A stretch of 64,000 nt of DNA, taken from the NCBI GenBank assembly GCA_022376925.1, contig JAIOJX010000003.1, positions 33,180,874-33,244,873 of the forward strand, read 5' to 3'. This stretch comes from Tragulus kanchil (Eukaryota; Chordata; Mammalia; Artiodactyla; Tragulidae). Positions 45,058-57,990 of the stretch are shown here, piece by piece. The notes beneath the pieces are model-generated. The model made no database searches. It saw only the letters and a program-made list of their open reading frames with translations, and was not told the DNA's origin. Made by a program: the position numbers and the translations under genes. Every line of letters starts with the position of its first letter. Positions within the stretch are counted from its first letter, which is position 1.

Positions 45058-45999
45058 AGACAACCTCGTGACGTTTTATCAAAACCTAACCTATGTGGCA
45101 GGAAGGGAAATATCCCTCTTTAGCTACCTTTCCCATCCTGCTCCACCTAAGGGAGTTGTTGGGATGGAGAAGCACTGGAAAAGTTCACAGTCCAGGAACA
45201 CAGGTGCATCAAAACACCAGGATCTAATCACAGAACTATTGAACGTTTCTCTTTCTCCCGACACTACAACATAAAGCTCTACTCGCTGCAGCTCTTTTAC
45301 CAGACTACATCTTGCCCACTTGTAAACTTAAAAAAATGAGGTATTTTAAAGGGCACTGAATCAGTTTAAAGAGACTAAATAAGCATCAGAACCAGAGTCA
45401 GATATGGTAGAAATGTTGGCATTATCAGACCAGAAATTTTTTTAAAAAACCAGACTACAATTAATACAATAAGGGTTTTAGTGGAAAAAGCAGAAGACAT
45501 GCAACAGATGGGTAATGTAAGTAGACAGGTGGAAATTCTAAGAACTGACTTCTGCACAAGGAATACACAAGCATTCAGCACCCAGTAGGCAGTCAAGAAA
45601 TTCTTGAGTGAATAAGTGACTGTATCAATGAACTGATCAACTCAATTAAGTATCTTGATAGTATCTATGGATTTTATTACCTTCGTATCATATTTTACAG
45701 CCATTCTTTCCTACATCGTTACCCTATTACCTTGTTGTACCTTATCTCAAACTACTTCTGTCCAAACACTTCAGTCAAGTTTAATCCTTTGCTTCATTTG
45801 CCACGGCTTGCTTCCTTTTTGCTCTAGCGTTATTGCTCAGGGTCTTAGCTGCACGGAGAATGCCCTACTGGGCCCAAACTGCACATTCAAATCATACTTA
45901 TGGTTAAGATCCACCTTGAACATAGCTTATATGTACTAGAGAAAAGTAATGTATGCCACTTCTGATGCTGTATATTAACATTAGTCTATACCATATTTG
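45058..45999. other. Unannotated stretch
   Basis: Bases 45058-45676 are the D17 copy of 43901-44519; the rest is single copy. A 94-codon frame at 45655-45939 is hydrophobic but unrecognised, and begins across the end of a duplicated block. Confidence 0.45.
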
Positions 46000-46212
46000 G
46001 GCTTCCCTGGTGGCTCAGTGGTACAGAACCCACCTCATCATGGAGGAGATGGGTGTTTGATCCCTGGGTTGAGACGATACCCTAGAGAAGGGAATGGCAA
46101 CCCACTCCAGGATTCTTACCTGGGGAATCTTATGGACAGAGGAGCCTAGAAGGCTACAGTCCATGGAGTCACAGAGTCGGACACAACTGAGCCACTAAAC
46201 AACAACAACAGA
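46000..46212 (+). mobile_element. Bov-tA SINE
   Basis: GGGCTTCCCTGGTGGCTCAG, TTTGATCCCTGGGTTGAGAC, GGAATGGCAACCCACTCCAG, CGGACACAACTGAGCCACTA, AACAACAACAACAG tail. Close to the family consensus. Confidence 0.95.
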
Positions 46213-47115
46213 AACATACAGTAGTTGGATCTGACTGTGCCTTGTCTCCCCACAGAAAGCTACTGGACAGAAAGGACACATCTGCTTTATTTTCTCTGTC
46301 CCTCTTAGTTTCTTTTGTGGTGTAGGTGGTATCCAAAGCAGACAGTACTGGGTTTGAGTTGTTAGTATTTATGAATACACCCTATGTTCCAGGTATTATA
46401 TTCCTTGTCGACTTTTGATTTACTATTCATCTTTTATCAACAGAATGTCTCCATGATTATAGTTACCTCTTTGGTAGGAGTAGTTCAAATTGTTTTCTCC
46501 TGTGTTCATAATTGCATGTACCTGTTGTGAATGAATCACTGCAATGATGGAGTTACTTTATAATGTATTAGAAATAAGATCCATTTTATTTTATTATGTT
46601 CAAAATTTGGGGGGTAGTAATGAGAAAAAGACATTGGTAAATATATATTAAAATTGACATTTAGCAAAAGATTTATTTTTAAATAACTATATACCTTAAA
46701 TGTAAATTTTAGAATCATATTTCCTGTAATTCTTTCATCAGAAAGAAGAATCAGAGTTACATGTAGACATTTGAATTTTCTGAATTTAGATCCTAGTACA
46801 TATATTTGCAATCACATATAAGGAAATTAGAAAAGAAAGAAACCTACCCTATCAAAGAAACACTGCAAGAAAATAATAATGAATATATGATATTTAAACA
46901 TATTTTTCAAAATAAGTTCACCTTATTACACTATTCTATTTTGCAACAGAACTGTGTCTTTACATTTGAGAATATGTTTGAACTATATGTAGCATTTATT
47001 GACAAGATGCTATTATTATAATCTATATTGCAACAAATTATTTCCTTTATAAAACTTTAAAGTAGAAATATATATGTATATGTATAAAATGACATATTTT
47101 ATATGTATTCTTTTT
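46213..47115. other. Unannotated AT-rich stretch
   Basis: No gene or repeat family recognised. Frames are short and AT-driven. Confidence 0.45.
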
Positions 47116-47212
47116 TGGAGAATGCCATGGACAGAGGAGCCTGGGGGACTACAGTCTATGGGGTTGCAAGAGTCAGGCATGGTTTAGTGATTCAACCACC
47201 ATCATCATCATA
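47116..47212 (+). mobile_element. Bov-tA SINE, 5'-truncated
   Basis: Only the 3' half: GGAGAATGCCATGGACAGAG, GGACTACAGTCTATGGGGTT, then an ATC-repeat tail. Confidence 0.88.
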
Positions 47213-47753
47213 TGTAACATAACTGCAATGCTTATAAATATACAACACACACCAACCCATCCCAGAATGCATTATATTCAAAGAACAGCCAAACAGATAT
47301 TCCAGTCTTTACTCCCACATCTCCTTAAATCCTATTTAATAAAGTTAATTTTTAAAAATTATTTTCTCTCTGGGTCTCTGAAATGCCTCGGAAACACTCA
47401 CTTCCCCTAAACAACTTCATCTCTTCCCTTACTATTCTGATCACACAGGTCTTCTCTGTACTGCCTTTTGCCACAGAACATCTTACAGTTGTTTCCTTCT
47501 AACACTCCCAGCACAGAAACACAAGCACACACATGTACCCATGCACACACACACACCCCATCCCCACTACCGACACGTCCCAGAGAGCTCCATTCTCAGC
47601 TCTGAATTCCTCGGTAGTGACAATCTGCCTCCATAATGTTCGTCCTTTCCCTTTCTTCTCCATGCAGTGTTGGGTGTAATCCAGGAGAAAAGTGGAAGAG
47701 TCTATGAATGCATGCATTATTAATTTTTTCCAATGACATTTATCAAACTAAAA
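47213..47753. other. Unannotated stretch
   Basis: Nothing recognised beyond a short CA-rich segment at 47520-47560. Confidence 0.45.
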
Positions 47754-49933
47754 AAGAATAATAAATCACCTTTAAAATGCCTTGTCGTAAACAAATGCCA
47801 ACAGTCTGTCAGCCGTACCAGTGTTTCCTGCTGAATGTAAGGAATATATTATTACTTTTAAGTCTATGTTGCCAACAAAGTTTTAGAGCAGTTCTAAGTT
47901 TACAGAAATATTGAGACAATAGTACAGAGAGTTCTCATATACCCTGCACTCAGTTTCCCTTATCATTAACATCTTACATTAGGATGACACCTTTGTGACA
48001 ATTAGTGAGCCAAAACTGATTCATTAATATTATTAAGTAAAGTCCACAGTTTATTTCAACGACCCTAGAGAAGAAACTAAAATATTCATTTTCTGTTCCA
48101 GGATCTCATCCAAGATACATTATTATATTTTGTTGTTAAGTGTTCTCAGTCTTTTCTTGGGTGTAAGAGTTTCTCTGGCTTAGTGTGACTATTCTAACAC
48201 TTAAAAAAAAGAGAAAAAGCATCGGGCAATATTGACCATACTACCAAATGTTATCTATAGATTCAATGCGATCCCTATCAAACTACCAATGACATTCTTC
48301 ACAGAACTAGACCAAACAATAACATAGTTCATATGGAAACACAAAAGATCTCGAATAGCCAAAACAATCCTGAGGAAGAAGAATGGAGCTGGAGGGATCA
48401 GCCTCCCCAACTTCAGACTCTACTACAAAGCAAGCAACAGTCATCAAGACAGTATGGTACTGGCACAAAAACAGAAATATCGACCAATGGAACAAGATAG
48501 AGAACCCAGAGAGAAACCTATGCACCTATGAGTACCTTATTTTTGACAAAGGAGGCGAACATATAAAATGGGACAAAGACAGCCTCTTCAACAAATGCTG
48601 CTGGCAAAATTGAACAGCTACATGCAAAAAATGAAGTTGGAACAGTCCCTGACACCATACACAAAGATCAACTCAAAATGGATGAAAGACCTAAATGTAA
48701 GGCCAGAAACCATCAAACTCTTAGATGAGAATATAGGCAAAACACTCAAGGACATAAATCAAAGCAAGATCTTCTCTGACCCACCTACTAGAATAGCAGA
48801 ACTAAAACAAAAATGAACATGTGGAACCTAATGAAACTACTTTTAACAGCAAGAATAATAAATCACCTTTAAAATGCCTCGTAAACAAATGCCAACAGTC
48901 TGTCAGCCGTACCAGTGTTTCCTGCTGAATGTAAGGAATATATTATTACTTTTAAGTCTATGTTGCCAACAAAGTTTTAGAGCAGTTCTAAGTTTACAGA
49001 AATATTGAGACAATAGTACAGAGAGTTCTCATATACCCTGCACTCAGTTTCCCTTATCATTAACATCTTACATTAGGATGACACCTTTGTGACAATTAGT
49101 GAGCCAAAACTGATTCATTAATATTATTAAGTAAAGTCCACAGTTTATTTCAACGACCCTAGAGAAGAAACTAAAATATTCATTTTCTGTTCCAGGATCT
49201 CATCCAAGATACATTATTATATTTTGTTGTTAAGTGTTCTCAGTCTTTTCTTGGGTGTAAGAGTTTCTCTGGCTTAGTGTGACTATTCTAACACTTAAAA
49301 AAAAGAGAAAAAGCATCGGGCAATATTGACCATACTACCAAATGTTATCTATAGATTCAATGCGATCCCTATCAAACTACCAATGACATTCTTCACAGAA
49401 CTAGACCAAACAATAACATAGTTCATATGGAAACACAAAAGATCTCGAATAGCCAAAACAATCCTGAGGAAGAAGAATGGAGCTGGAGGGATCAGCCTCC
49501 CCAACTTCAGACTCTACTACAAAGCAAGCAACAGTCATCAAGACAGTATGGTACTGGCACAAAAACAGAAATATCGACCAATGGAACAAGATAGAGAACC
49601 CAGAGAGAAACCTATGCACCTATGAGTACCTTATTTTTGACAAAGGAGGCGAACATATAAAATGGGACAAAGACAGCCTCTTCAACAAATGCTGCTGGCA
49701 AAATTGAACAGCTACATGCAAAAAATGAAGTTGGAACAGTCCCTGACACCATACACAAAGATCAACTCAAAATGGATGAAAGACCTAAATGTAAGGCCAG
49801 AAACCATCAAACTCTTAGATGAGAATATAGGCAAAACACTCAAGGACATAAATCAAAGCAAGATCTTCTCTGACCCACCTACTAGAATAGCAGAACTAAA
49901 AACAAAAATGAACATGTGGGACCTAATGAAACT
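47754..49933. repeat. Tandem duplication D18 (shift 1095-1097 bp)
   Basis: Bases 47754-48838 recur at 48851-49933. The 12-bp filler ACTTTTAACAGC is a corrupted form of the true downstream L1 sequence (AGCTTTTGTACAGCAAAAG), and GTGGAACC near the end of copy 1 is GTGGGACC in copy 2. At the start of copy 2, CCTTGTCGTAAAC is reduced to CCTCGTAAAC. Confidence 0.95.
47868..48213 (-). mobile_element. Ancient L1 3' region
   Basis: TTTACAGAAATATTGAGACAATAGTACAGAGAGTTC, CTTATCATTAACATCTTACATTAGG and GATCTCATCCAAGATACATTA match the reverse complement of old L1M-type 3' ends. Duplicated at 48963-49307. Confidence 0.72.
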
Positions 49934-52143
49934 TAAAAGCTTTTGTACAGCAAAAGAAATTACAAAAAAGCTGAACAGACAGCCCACAGAATGGGAGAAA
50001 ATCATAGCATATGAAACAACAGGCAAAGAATTAATCTCCAAAATCTACAAGCAACTCAGACAACTCAGCACCGGAAAAATGAACAACCCAATCAAAAAAT
50101 GGGAAAAGGACCTAAACAGACACCTCTCCAAAGAGGACATACAGATAGACAAAAAACATATGAAACGATGCTTAACTTCACTTATAATTAGAGAAATGCA
50201 AATCAAAACTACAATGAGATATCACCTCACACCCGTCAGAATGGCCATCATCAGCAAATCGACAGACAATAAATGCTGGAGAGGGTGCGGAGAAAAGGGA
50301 ACCCTCCTGCATTGCTGGTGGGAATGTAGATTGATACAGCCTCTATGGAAGACAGTATGGAGATTTCTTAAACAACTAAAAATAGAAGCACCATACGACC
50401 CAGCAATCCCACTCTCAGGCTTATACCCTGATAAAATTAAATCTGAAAGAAGTACCTGTACCCCAATGTTCATTGCAGCTCTCTACACAATAGCTAGAAT
50501 ATGGAAGCAATCTAGATGCCCATCGACGACCAAATGGATACAAGAGCTCTGGTACATATATACAATGGAATACTACACAGCTGTAAAAAGAAATGCAGAA
50601 GACTCAGTCCTAATGAAGTGGCTGGCTCTAGAACCTATCATAAAAAGTGAAGTCAGTTAGAAAGAGAAGGACAAGTACAATATACTAATGCACATATATG
50701 GAATCTAGTAGGATGGTGATGATGGCACATGCAGTGAAGCGACAGAAAGACAGACATGGACAGTGGACATATGGACATTGTGGGGAAGGAACAGTGGGTG
50801 AGAGGTGTAAATGAAGTAGCTTGAATGCCTGGACTATCATATGTGAAGAAAATAGCCATAGTCATTGTTCTGTGAGAAAAGAGATCCTTCATGGGTGCTG
50901 TATGACAGACCTAAATGTAAGACCAGAAACCATCAAACTCTTAGAGAAGAATATAGGCAAAACCCTCAAAGACATAAATCAAAGCAAGATCTTCTCTGAC
51001 CCACCTACTAGAATAGCAGAACTAAAATCAAAAATGAACATGTGGGACCTAATGAAACTTAAAAGCTTTTGTACAGCAAAAGAAATTACAAAAAAGCTGA
51101 AGACAGCCAACAGAATGGGAGAAAATCATAGCAAATGAAACAACAGGCAAAGAATTAATCTCCAAAATCTACAAGCAACTCAGACAACTCAGCACCGGAA
51201 AAATGAACAACCCAATCAAAAAATGGGAAAAGGACCTAAACAGACACCTCTCCAAAGAGGACATACAGATAGACAAAAAACATATGAAACGATGCTTAAC
51301 TTCACTTATAATTAGAGAAATGCAAATCAAAACTACAATGAGATATCACCTCACACCCGTCAGAATGGCCATCATCAGCAAATCGACAGACAATAAATGC
51401 TGGAGAGGGTGCGGAGAAAAGGGAACCCTCCTGCATTGCTGGTGGGAATGTAGATTGATACAGCCTCTATGGAAGACAGTATGGAGATTTCTTAAACAAC
51501 TAAAAATAGAAGCACCATACGACCCAGCAATCCCACTCTCAGGCTTATACCCTGATAAAATTAAATCTGAAAGAAGTACCTGTACCCCAATGTTCATTGC
51601 AGCTCTCTACACAATAGCTAGAATATGGAAGCAATCTAGATGCCCATCGACGACCAAATGGATACAAGAGCTCTGGTACATATATACAATGGAATACTAC
51701 ACAGCTGTAAAAAGAAATGCAGAAGACTCAGTCCTAATGAAGTGGCTGGCTCTAGAACCTATCATAAAAAGTGAAGTCAGTTAGAAAGAGAAGGACAAGT
51801 ACAATATACTAATGCACATATATGGAATCTAGTAGGATGGTGATGATGGCACATGCAGTGAAGCGACAGAAAGACAGACATGGACAGTGGACATATGGAC
51901 ATTGTGGGGAAGGAACAGTGGGTGAGAGGTGTAAATGAAGTAGCTTGAATGCCTGGACTATCATATGTGAAGAAAATAGCCATAGTCATTGTTCTGTGAG
52001 AAAAGAGATCCTTCATGGGTGCTGTATGACAGTCTGGAGGGGTGGGATGGGGAGATATACATATGACCAATCTGAGAACATACATATCTGTAAACAACAA
52101 AACTCTGTAAAAGTTAAAAGTAAAATAAAAGTTAAAAAAAAAA
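48230..52143 (+). mobile_element. Young L1, 5'-truncated, with target-site duplication
   Basis: ORF2 3' half to poly-A: frame 49662-50660 encodes 332 residues, including the [18 protein letters not shown] cysteine motif (C-x3-C-x7-H-x4-C). It stops at EVS, where the L1 at 24-25 kb reads [11 protein letters not shown]; a TAG replaces the Gln codon. Flanked by AAAAAGCATC[G/A]GGCAA at 48214-48229 and 52144-52159. D18 and D19 both fall inside it; without them it is about 1.7 kb. The 5' end also has small frame breaks. Confidence 0.93.
49781..52032. repeat. Tandem duplication D19 (shift 1124-1126 bp)
   Basis: Bases 49781-50906 recur at 50907-52032, joined at 2 bp of shared sequence (AG). Differences cluster in the first 220 bp of copy 2 (AAGGCC/AAGACC, TTAGATGAG/TTAGAGAAG, AGACAGCCCACAG/AGACAGCCAACAG, CATATGAA/CAAATGAA). 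This duplicates the L1 3' half, including its C-terminal stop. Confidence 0.95.
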
Positions 52144-52282
52144 AAAAAGCATCAGGCAAGGATTTTGTAAAGCTTCCTTCAATGGAGATTTGTCTAACTA
52201 TTTTTCCTGATGGAAATGGGACTGTGTATTTGAGGAGAAAGAACACAAAGGCAAAGTGTCATCTTCATTCCATCAGGGAAGT

Positions 52283-52497
52283 GTGTGCTGTCATTTCAGT
52301 CATGTCCCATTCTTTGCGACCTCCTGGACTGTAGTCCACCAGGCTCTTCTGTCCGTGGAATTCTCCAGGCAAGAATACTGGAGTGGGTTGCCATTCCCTT
52401 CTCTGGGGATCTTTTCAGCTTAGGCATTGAACCTTATCTCCTGTGGCTCCTGGATCGCAGGCAGATTCTGTACAGCAGAGCCACTAAAGAAGCCCCC
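52283..52497 (-). mobile_element. Bov-tA SINE
   Basis: Minus strand: CCATTCTTTGCGACCTCCTG, GGCAAGAATACTGGAGTGGG, CAGGCAGATTCTGTACAGCA, head GCCACTAAAGAAGCCCC. Confidence 0.93.
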
Positions 52498-54102
52498 ATC
52501 AAGGACACACACAATCAACATTCCTCATCACTTTTATGTTGATTTGATCCCCTGGCTGAGGTGTTGCTTATCAGATTGCTCTGCCTCAAGCTTACTCTTT
52601 CCTCTCCACTTTCCACAGGTGAACTTTCTGCACTAGATTTTTTTGAGTGCAAACATGGATTATATTGCAGGCTCCAGAGTGTAAGATTAGTTGATACTAT
52701 GAAAAAAAAAAAAAAGCTCAAAAATGTTAAATAAAAGGGAACTGGCATTATTTTTCCCCCTCAAACTTTAGTTTGCTCTCCACAATTTTAAAAGTGCATA
52801 TGTATTTAGCTCCATTTTCTGGAGAAAATAGGACACAAAATCGTTCTCAAGTAAGGGTAAGTCATTTCAGTGAAAGTTTACTAGGTCATACGGAGAGAAA
52901 TGACTTGGTAATTGAAAAAATCAGACTTCATTTGAAACAAAGCAAAAGGACTGTAACATAAACATGCATACACACATGACATACACAGAAGTAAAAGGAA
53001 AAAGGACCTATATAAAATTTAAGGGAAAAATATCTGGTCATAACAGCTGGATGGAGGTTTTTATTTTTTTATTTTTTCTAGAGTATTATGATTTCTCACA
53101 GTTATTATCATAAACACTACTTATACCAAAAATCATTAAACTAAAATGAAATTAAACTGAAACTATGAAGATACGAAAAAATAACTGTATTCTTCCTGTC
53201 ACAGATACTCTTGACATCTTTTATGCTTCTATCTTGATAACTCGCTTTTTCACTACATGTCATGTTTAAGAAGACATTTTAAATGGTCACATCTTACAGT
53301 GGATTTAAAAAGACTCAGTACTTTAGTAAAGGGATCCCAAAAGTTGAACCTTCTGTTCGGGTTAAAATTGAAGCGAAACTTTAGATTCTCTGTTATTTGA
53401 CTTTCTACTAAGTTTTAGGTCATATAACATTAGCAAAACTCTCCTGTCGATGTGAAACCACAGGAGGATTAAGAAGCAACTTAGACAGCAGGGTCCCAGG
53501 GCTCCCGTCTGGAAGGTCAATAAAACTTACTGGAATAAATCAGAAATATGGTGGTAGTTAATTCAGGTTTCCTTGTTCAACTTCTTATATAACCAGAGAA
53601 ATAAAAAAACCTTGAATGGAAACAGATTTTTTTAAGTCCTCACTGATCCACCCTCTATAATGAGCACCATCATCTCTGAAGCCAACCTGCATGTAGTTGC
53701 CTTAAGTTTGCCAGCTCAGCAGAATTTCTGAATGCTAATAATGTGAACCTAGTTCATTTACTAAGAAGAAGTTATTTGATTACCTAAATCTTTGGAGTTA
53801 CAGTGCCTCCCAAGAAGATGCATGATATGAGGAATAGCATGTAACCAAAAGATCTGAAAAGGTCCTGATTTTGCTGTATTTAACTTATAAGATTAGTGAA
53901 TTATTAAAGAAAATTGATATATATGTGGTAGAAAGACACTGCATGATGTACAAAGACAAGTCTCCATTTGTTCCCAGCCACCAGCTACCAGCTCACTCCT
54001 CAGAGACAGCCAGCTTCCAGTTCCTTGGATAAATCACGGGAGACATTTCATACATTTGTAAATGTATACACAGAAATATTTAATACATGGTAACATGTTA
54101 CA
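52498..54102. other. Unannotated stretch
   Basis: No gene, RNA or recognisable repeat; no duplication. Single-copy AT-rich DNA. Confidence 0.45.
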
Positions 54103-54168
54103 TGGGCTTCCCTGGTAGCTCAGATGGGAAAGAATCTGCTTGCAATGCAAGAGACCCAGGCTCAGTCT
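54103..54168 (+). mobile_element. Bov-tA SINE, head fragment
   Basis: GGGCTTCCCTGGTAGCTCAG, AAAGAATCTGCTTGCAATGC, AGACCCAGGCTCAGTC, then unrelated T-rich sequence. 3' truncation is unusual for retroposed SINEs, so a later deletion is likely. Confidence 0.85.
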
Positions 54169-54259
54169 TTTCTACTTTTTTTCTTAAAATGTTATATATG
54201 TCATTCTATACTTGGCATTTTTTTTTCCAATTGAAACACCTTTGAGAACCTTCCATATC

Positions 54260-54628
54260 ATGTTGTTGGTGTTCAGTCACTAAGTTGTGTCCAATTCTTA
54301 TGATCTCATGAACTGCAGCACACCAGACTTCCCTGTCCTTCACTATCTCCCAGCATTGTCTCAGATTCACGTCCATTAAGTTGGTGAGGCCATCCAACCA
54401 TGTCATTCACCTCCTTGTCCTCCTGCCCTGAATCTTTTTCCCAGCATCGGGGTCTTTTCCAGTGAGTTGGTTCTTCACCTCAGCTGGCCAAAGTATTGAA
54501 ACTTCAGCATCAGTCCTTCCAATGAATATTCAGGGTTGATTTCCCTTAGGATTGACTGGTTTGATTTCCTTGCAGTACAAGAGACTCTCAAGAGTCTTCC
54601 CTAGCACCACAGTTTGAAAGCATCAATT
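54260..54628 (-). mobile_element. BovB LINE 3' end
   Basis: Minus strand: GTTCAGTCACTAAGTTGTGT, TCATGAACTGCAGCACACCA, CCCAGCATCGGGGTCTTTTC, GGCCAAAGTATTGAAACTTC, TTCCAATGAATATTCAGGG. Diverged; no coding capacity. Confidence 0.87.
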
Positions 54629-54786
54629 CCATATCATACATATAGAATTTTGTGTTTTTTAAATGGCTCACATGGTATTGTGTAGTTTTGTCCATAATTA
54701 TCATATAAATGCCTCCTGATGGACATTCAGTTGTTTAAACACTTGGTTTATTATAGTTAATATTGCAGTTATAATCTTTGTGAAAG

Positions 54787-54985
54787 GGGTTCTCCTGATG
54801 ACTCATGTGGTAAAGAACCTCCCTGCAATGCAGGAGAGCTGGGCTCAATCCCTGGGTCAGGAAGACCCCCTGGAGAAATGAATGGCTACCCACTCTAGTA
54901 TTCTTACCTGGAGAATTTCATGGACAGAGGAGCTTTGCAGGCTACCGTCCATGGATTCACAGTCTTACATGACTGAGCAAAACTG
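54787..54985 (+). mobile_element. Bov-tA SINE
   Basis: GGGTTCTCCTGATGACTCAT, GCTCAATCCCTGGGTCAGGA, GAATGGCTACCCACTCTAGT, CTTACATGACTGAGCAAAAC. Confidence 0.92.
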
Positions 54986-56394
54986 ATATTCCAATTAATC
55001 TTTATTATGTATAATTCCCATAAAGTCCAAAGTTCTATGTAGAAATTTTCCTGTTGTATATAATTTTTGCTAGTTGAAAACCTGTTTCTCTTTAGACTCC
55101 AAATAAATATTAAACTAATATTTATGGAATATCAGTTTATAAAGAGAGGTGAGCAGTTAGCTCACTGAGAGCCTCCACATGCCCTAAGCTTATCTTGGGG
55201 ATTTTAGTATTCTAATTATCTGATACACGAATCAAGATACTGGATCAGAAACAAATGGAGATTTAAAAAAAAAAAATTTGTAAATGTATTCATAGGAAGA
55301 TTTTTAAACACTAGGGAAATTAAGCCCTACTTACATATGCATTTGAAAAGTGATCAATTTCTTGAGATTGGAACTCTACTGGAAATCTCATGGCTTATGG
55401 TGACTACTCCCATAGATATGAACTGGGCAACATTGGGTATGCTGAGATATGAGAAAGCTTGCCCCATTCCTTCTCAGGCAGGCTTAGAGAGACAGAGGCC
55501 CAGTGTTGAATATCAATGACCTCCAGTTACTACAAGTCAGTAGTCTTCTGTTAATAGTAAGGTGAGAGAAGTTCCTGCCAGAGAGATGAGATACTGTTCG
55601 AGAAAGAAAAGTCAAAACATCTTTTGCATTAACTCTGAGTTCTAAAAGGGCTGACAGGGGAATAGACAAATGAAACTGTGAGATATGCCTCATTACAGAG
55701 CAACAATTTTCAAAGGAAAAATGTCACAAACAGAATATTTTTGGAAATGATATTCATGGGGACACACAGACCGAAGGCACAATGTAAGAGACATTGAAGA
55801 ATACTAAACTAGAGGTCATAGGTGATCAGCAATGTTTAATCATCATCATCTAAAGGGTTTTTAGTTGAATGAATTATACAATAACCTGATTTTTTTTTAA
55901 GGGTTCCAATGTCAGATACTCTTATGCTTTTTCAATCAAGTGAGTTTCCTGGGGATATCATTCAATATGATATACACATGAAGTTGTTCAATTTTATAAA
56001 AAATTTATAAATGAGAAATATATTTTTTAAAAAATCTGCCTTTACTTACTGAGGCTTTCAATGACTAAGTCAAAGATCTCTCTTGTAAATGTCATATTAC
56101 ACTTGAAAATATGTGAGTCATTTCCACAATCATAAGAGAACAGACTCTGTGTGATATCAATACATTTAGACTATGAAATATTTGCACTTTGTTATATGTC
56201 CCCAGATATGTTCCAGTGTCTCCTGGTATATAGTTTATGGGAACTTGAGTAGAATTTGTATATTGCTGCTGTGTGAAAATTGTACAAGTCTTAATTATGT
56301 TGAATAGATTTTTTTTTAAAGAATAATAGCAGTTACATACATGCCAAGTGTTTTGTATATATTATTAAATAGATACCTCATCAACAAGCTTAAA
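54986..56394. other. Unannotated stretch
   Basis: No gene or repeat family recognised; single copy and AT-rich. A 60-codon frame at 55337-55519 has no recognisable features. Confidence 0.45.
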
Positions 56395-57300
56395 AAAAAT
56401 CTGCCTTTACTCCTAATGAAAAATAGGCAAACAATCTGAACAGCATTTCTTCAAGTAATAATAAATACAAAAAAGGTCAAAACTACAAGAAAAAATATTC
56501 AGCACCATTAATCATCAGGGAAATTCAAGTTAAAACTGAGATACCAAGTTTACAACTAGCAGCATGGTTGTGATCAAACAGTCTGATGGTAACGAGTTGT
56601 CAGGGATGCAGAAAAATAAGAGCTCTATAGACTGCAGATGAGAATGAAAATGGAGAAGCCACTTGGGAAAATAACTGGTAGTTTTTCAAATGATTAAATA
56701 TAAAGTTACAGTAAGACCCAGCAATCCCATTCCTAGGTATACATCTAAGAAAAAATAAAAACACATGTACACACACAGAAAAAGCCCATGCTCAAATGTG
56801 TATAGCAACACCATAATAGCCAAAATGTGGAAACAACCCAAATGTTCCCCAGGTGATTGACCGATGGATAAGCAAAATGTAGTATATCCATATAGTGGGG
56901 TACTATTTGGCCATAAACAGAAATGAACTATTGATAAATGCTGCAACATGGATGAACCTTGAAAACACCTTGCTAAGTGAAAGATGCCAGTCACAAAAGG
57001 CTACATATTAGATAATTCTATTCATACAAAAACTCAGAAAAAAGAAAACTAGAGATAGAAAGTAGATCAGTGGTTGTTTAAGAGCTGGGAGGAGGGTACT
57101 GAAGGTAGAAGAGGATTTTAGGGGTCCATAGCTTCTTTTTGAGGTGATAAAAATGTTTTACAAATAGATTGTGGCGATGATGACAGCATCTAAAACTGAA
57201 ACTATACTGACTTGAACATCCTAAAAACTACTGTTATGTATGCTTTAAATATTTGCCTTGCATGGTATGGGAATTATATTTCAATAAAACTGTTTTCAAA
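56395..57300 (+). mobile_element. Ancient L1, 3' end
   Basis: AGACCCAGCAATCCCATTCC, AAACAACCCAAATGTTCCCC, GCAACATGGATGAACCTTGA are the ORF2p tail region. The 3' UTR follows (AGTGGTTGTTTAAGAGCTGG, GGGAATTATATTTCAATAAA) and ends in an A-rich segment. Frames are broken throughout. Subfamily probably L1MA/L1MB-like, from memory. Confidence 0.85.
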
Positions 57301-57990
57301 AATTCAGCCACCCACCCCCCCATCCAGGGAGAAGAAAAAAGAAAGAAATGAATAGAACCTGATGGTGTTACATAGTACTTATTCTGCTCACATTTATTTA
57401 GATAATCTCTGGTTCCTGGAGGAATTAGCAGTTTTGTAATAAGACAAGGACAGTCTTACAAAGAAGGAAATAATCACAGTGGTCTTTTAACCTTCCATAT
57501 AATCAAGAACCATTGAACACTCAGCAACCTACTGTCAGAAGCAGCTTGTGCCAGCATATTCCACAGCATTTGTGAAGAATGAATGACTCTGATTTCTGAA
57601 TTGTCAGAATGAGAAAAACACAGCTGCTTTCAATGGAAAGAGAATTCGATTGAAAAGAAAAGTGGCAAAGAAATCTTCCAATTGTTTGTGAAAGTCGCTT
57701 CCTCTCTATGTTCACCTAGTCCATGGGCTCTTGGGAAATGAAACCCTTAACTTGACCATTCTAAATAGCAATTTATAGTTGCTTCTGCCCTGCACATATA
57801 GAAAAATCAGTAAGATATTCCTCCTACCGAAATCATTAGAAAAATTGAATGCGCATTGTGCATGCGGTCTGCCGTACAATGTAAGATGGCTATTTTTAGG
57901 AACTAGAAGAGAAATCACAGATTATTTATTGTCACTAAAATGGCACGCCCAAAGCTTTGTCTTCTTTCAGCACAATGTTTTTCCAAGCCC
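57301..57990. other. Repeat-poor segment
   Basis: No SINE or LINE signature. Contains CTATTTTTAG at 57890-57899, an exact match to the MEF2 consensus CTA(A/T)4TAG, and GAATGCGCATTGTGCATGCG at about 57848, with an ATGCGCAT palindrome. Such matches occur by chance; function is conjecture. Confidence 0.35.

Larger units (their letters stand above)
43376..45676. repeat. Tandem duplication D17 (shift 1157-1159 bp)
   Basis: Bases 43376-44519 recur at 44535-45676, with 15 bp filler ATGTATCTGGAGGAG. Near the start of copy 2, GAGCATTCTGTGC has become GAGCTTTGTGC. D17 starts inside the second copy of D16, so 43376-43545 is present three times. Confidence 0.95.
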
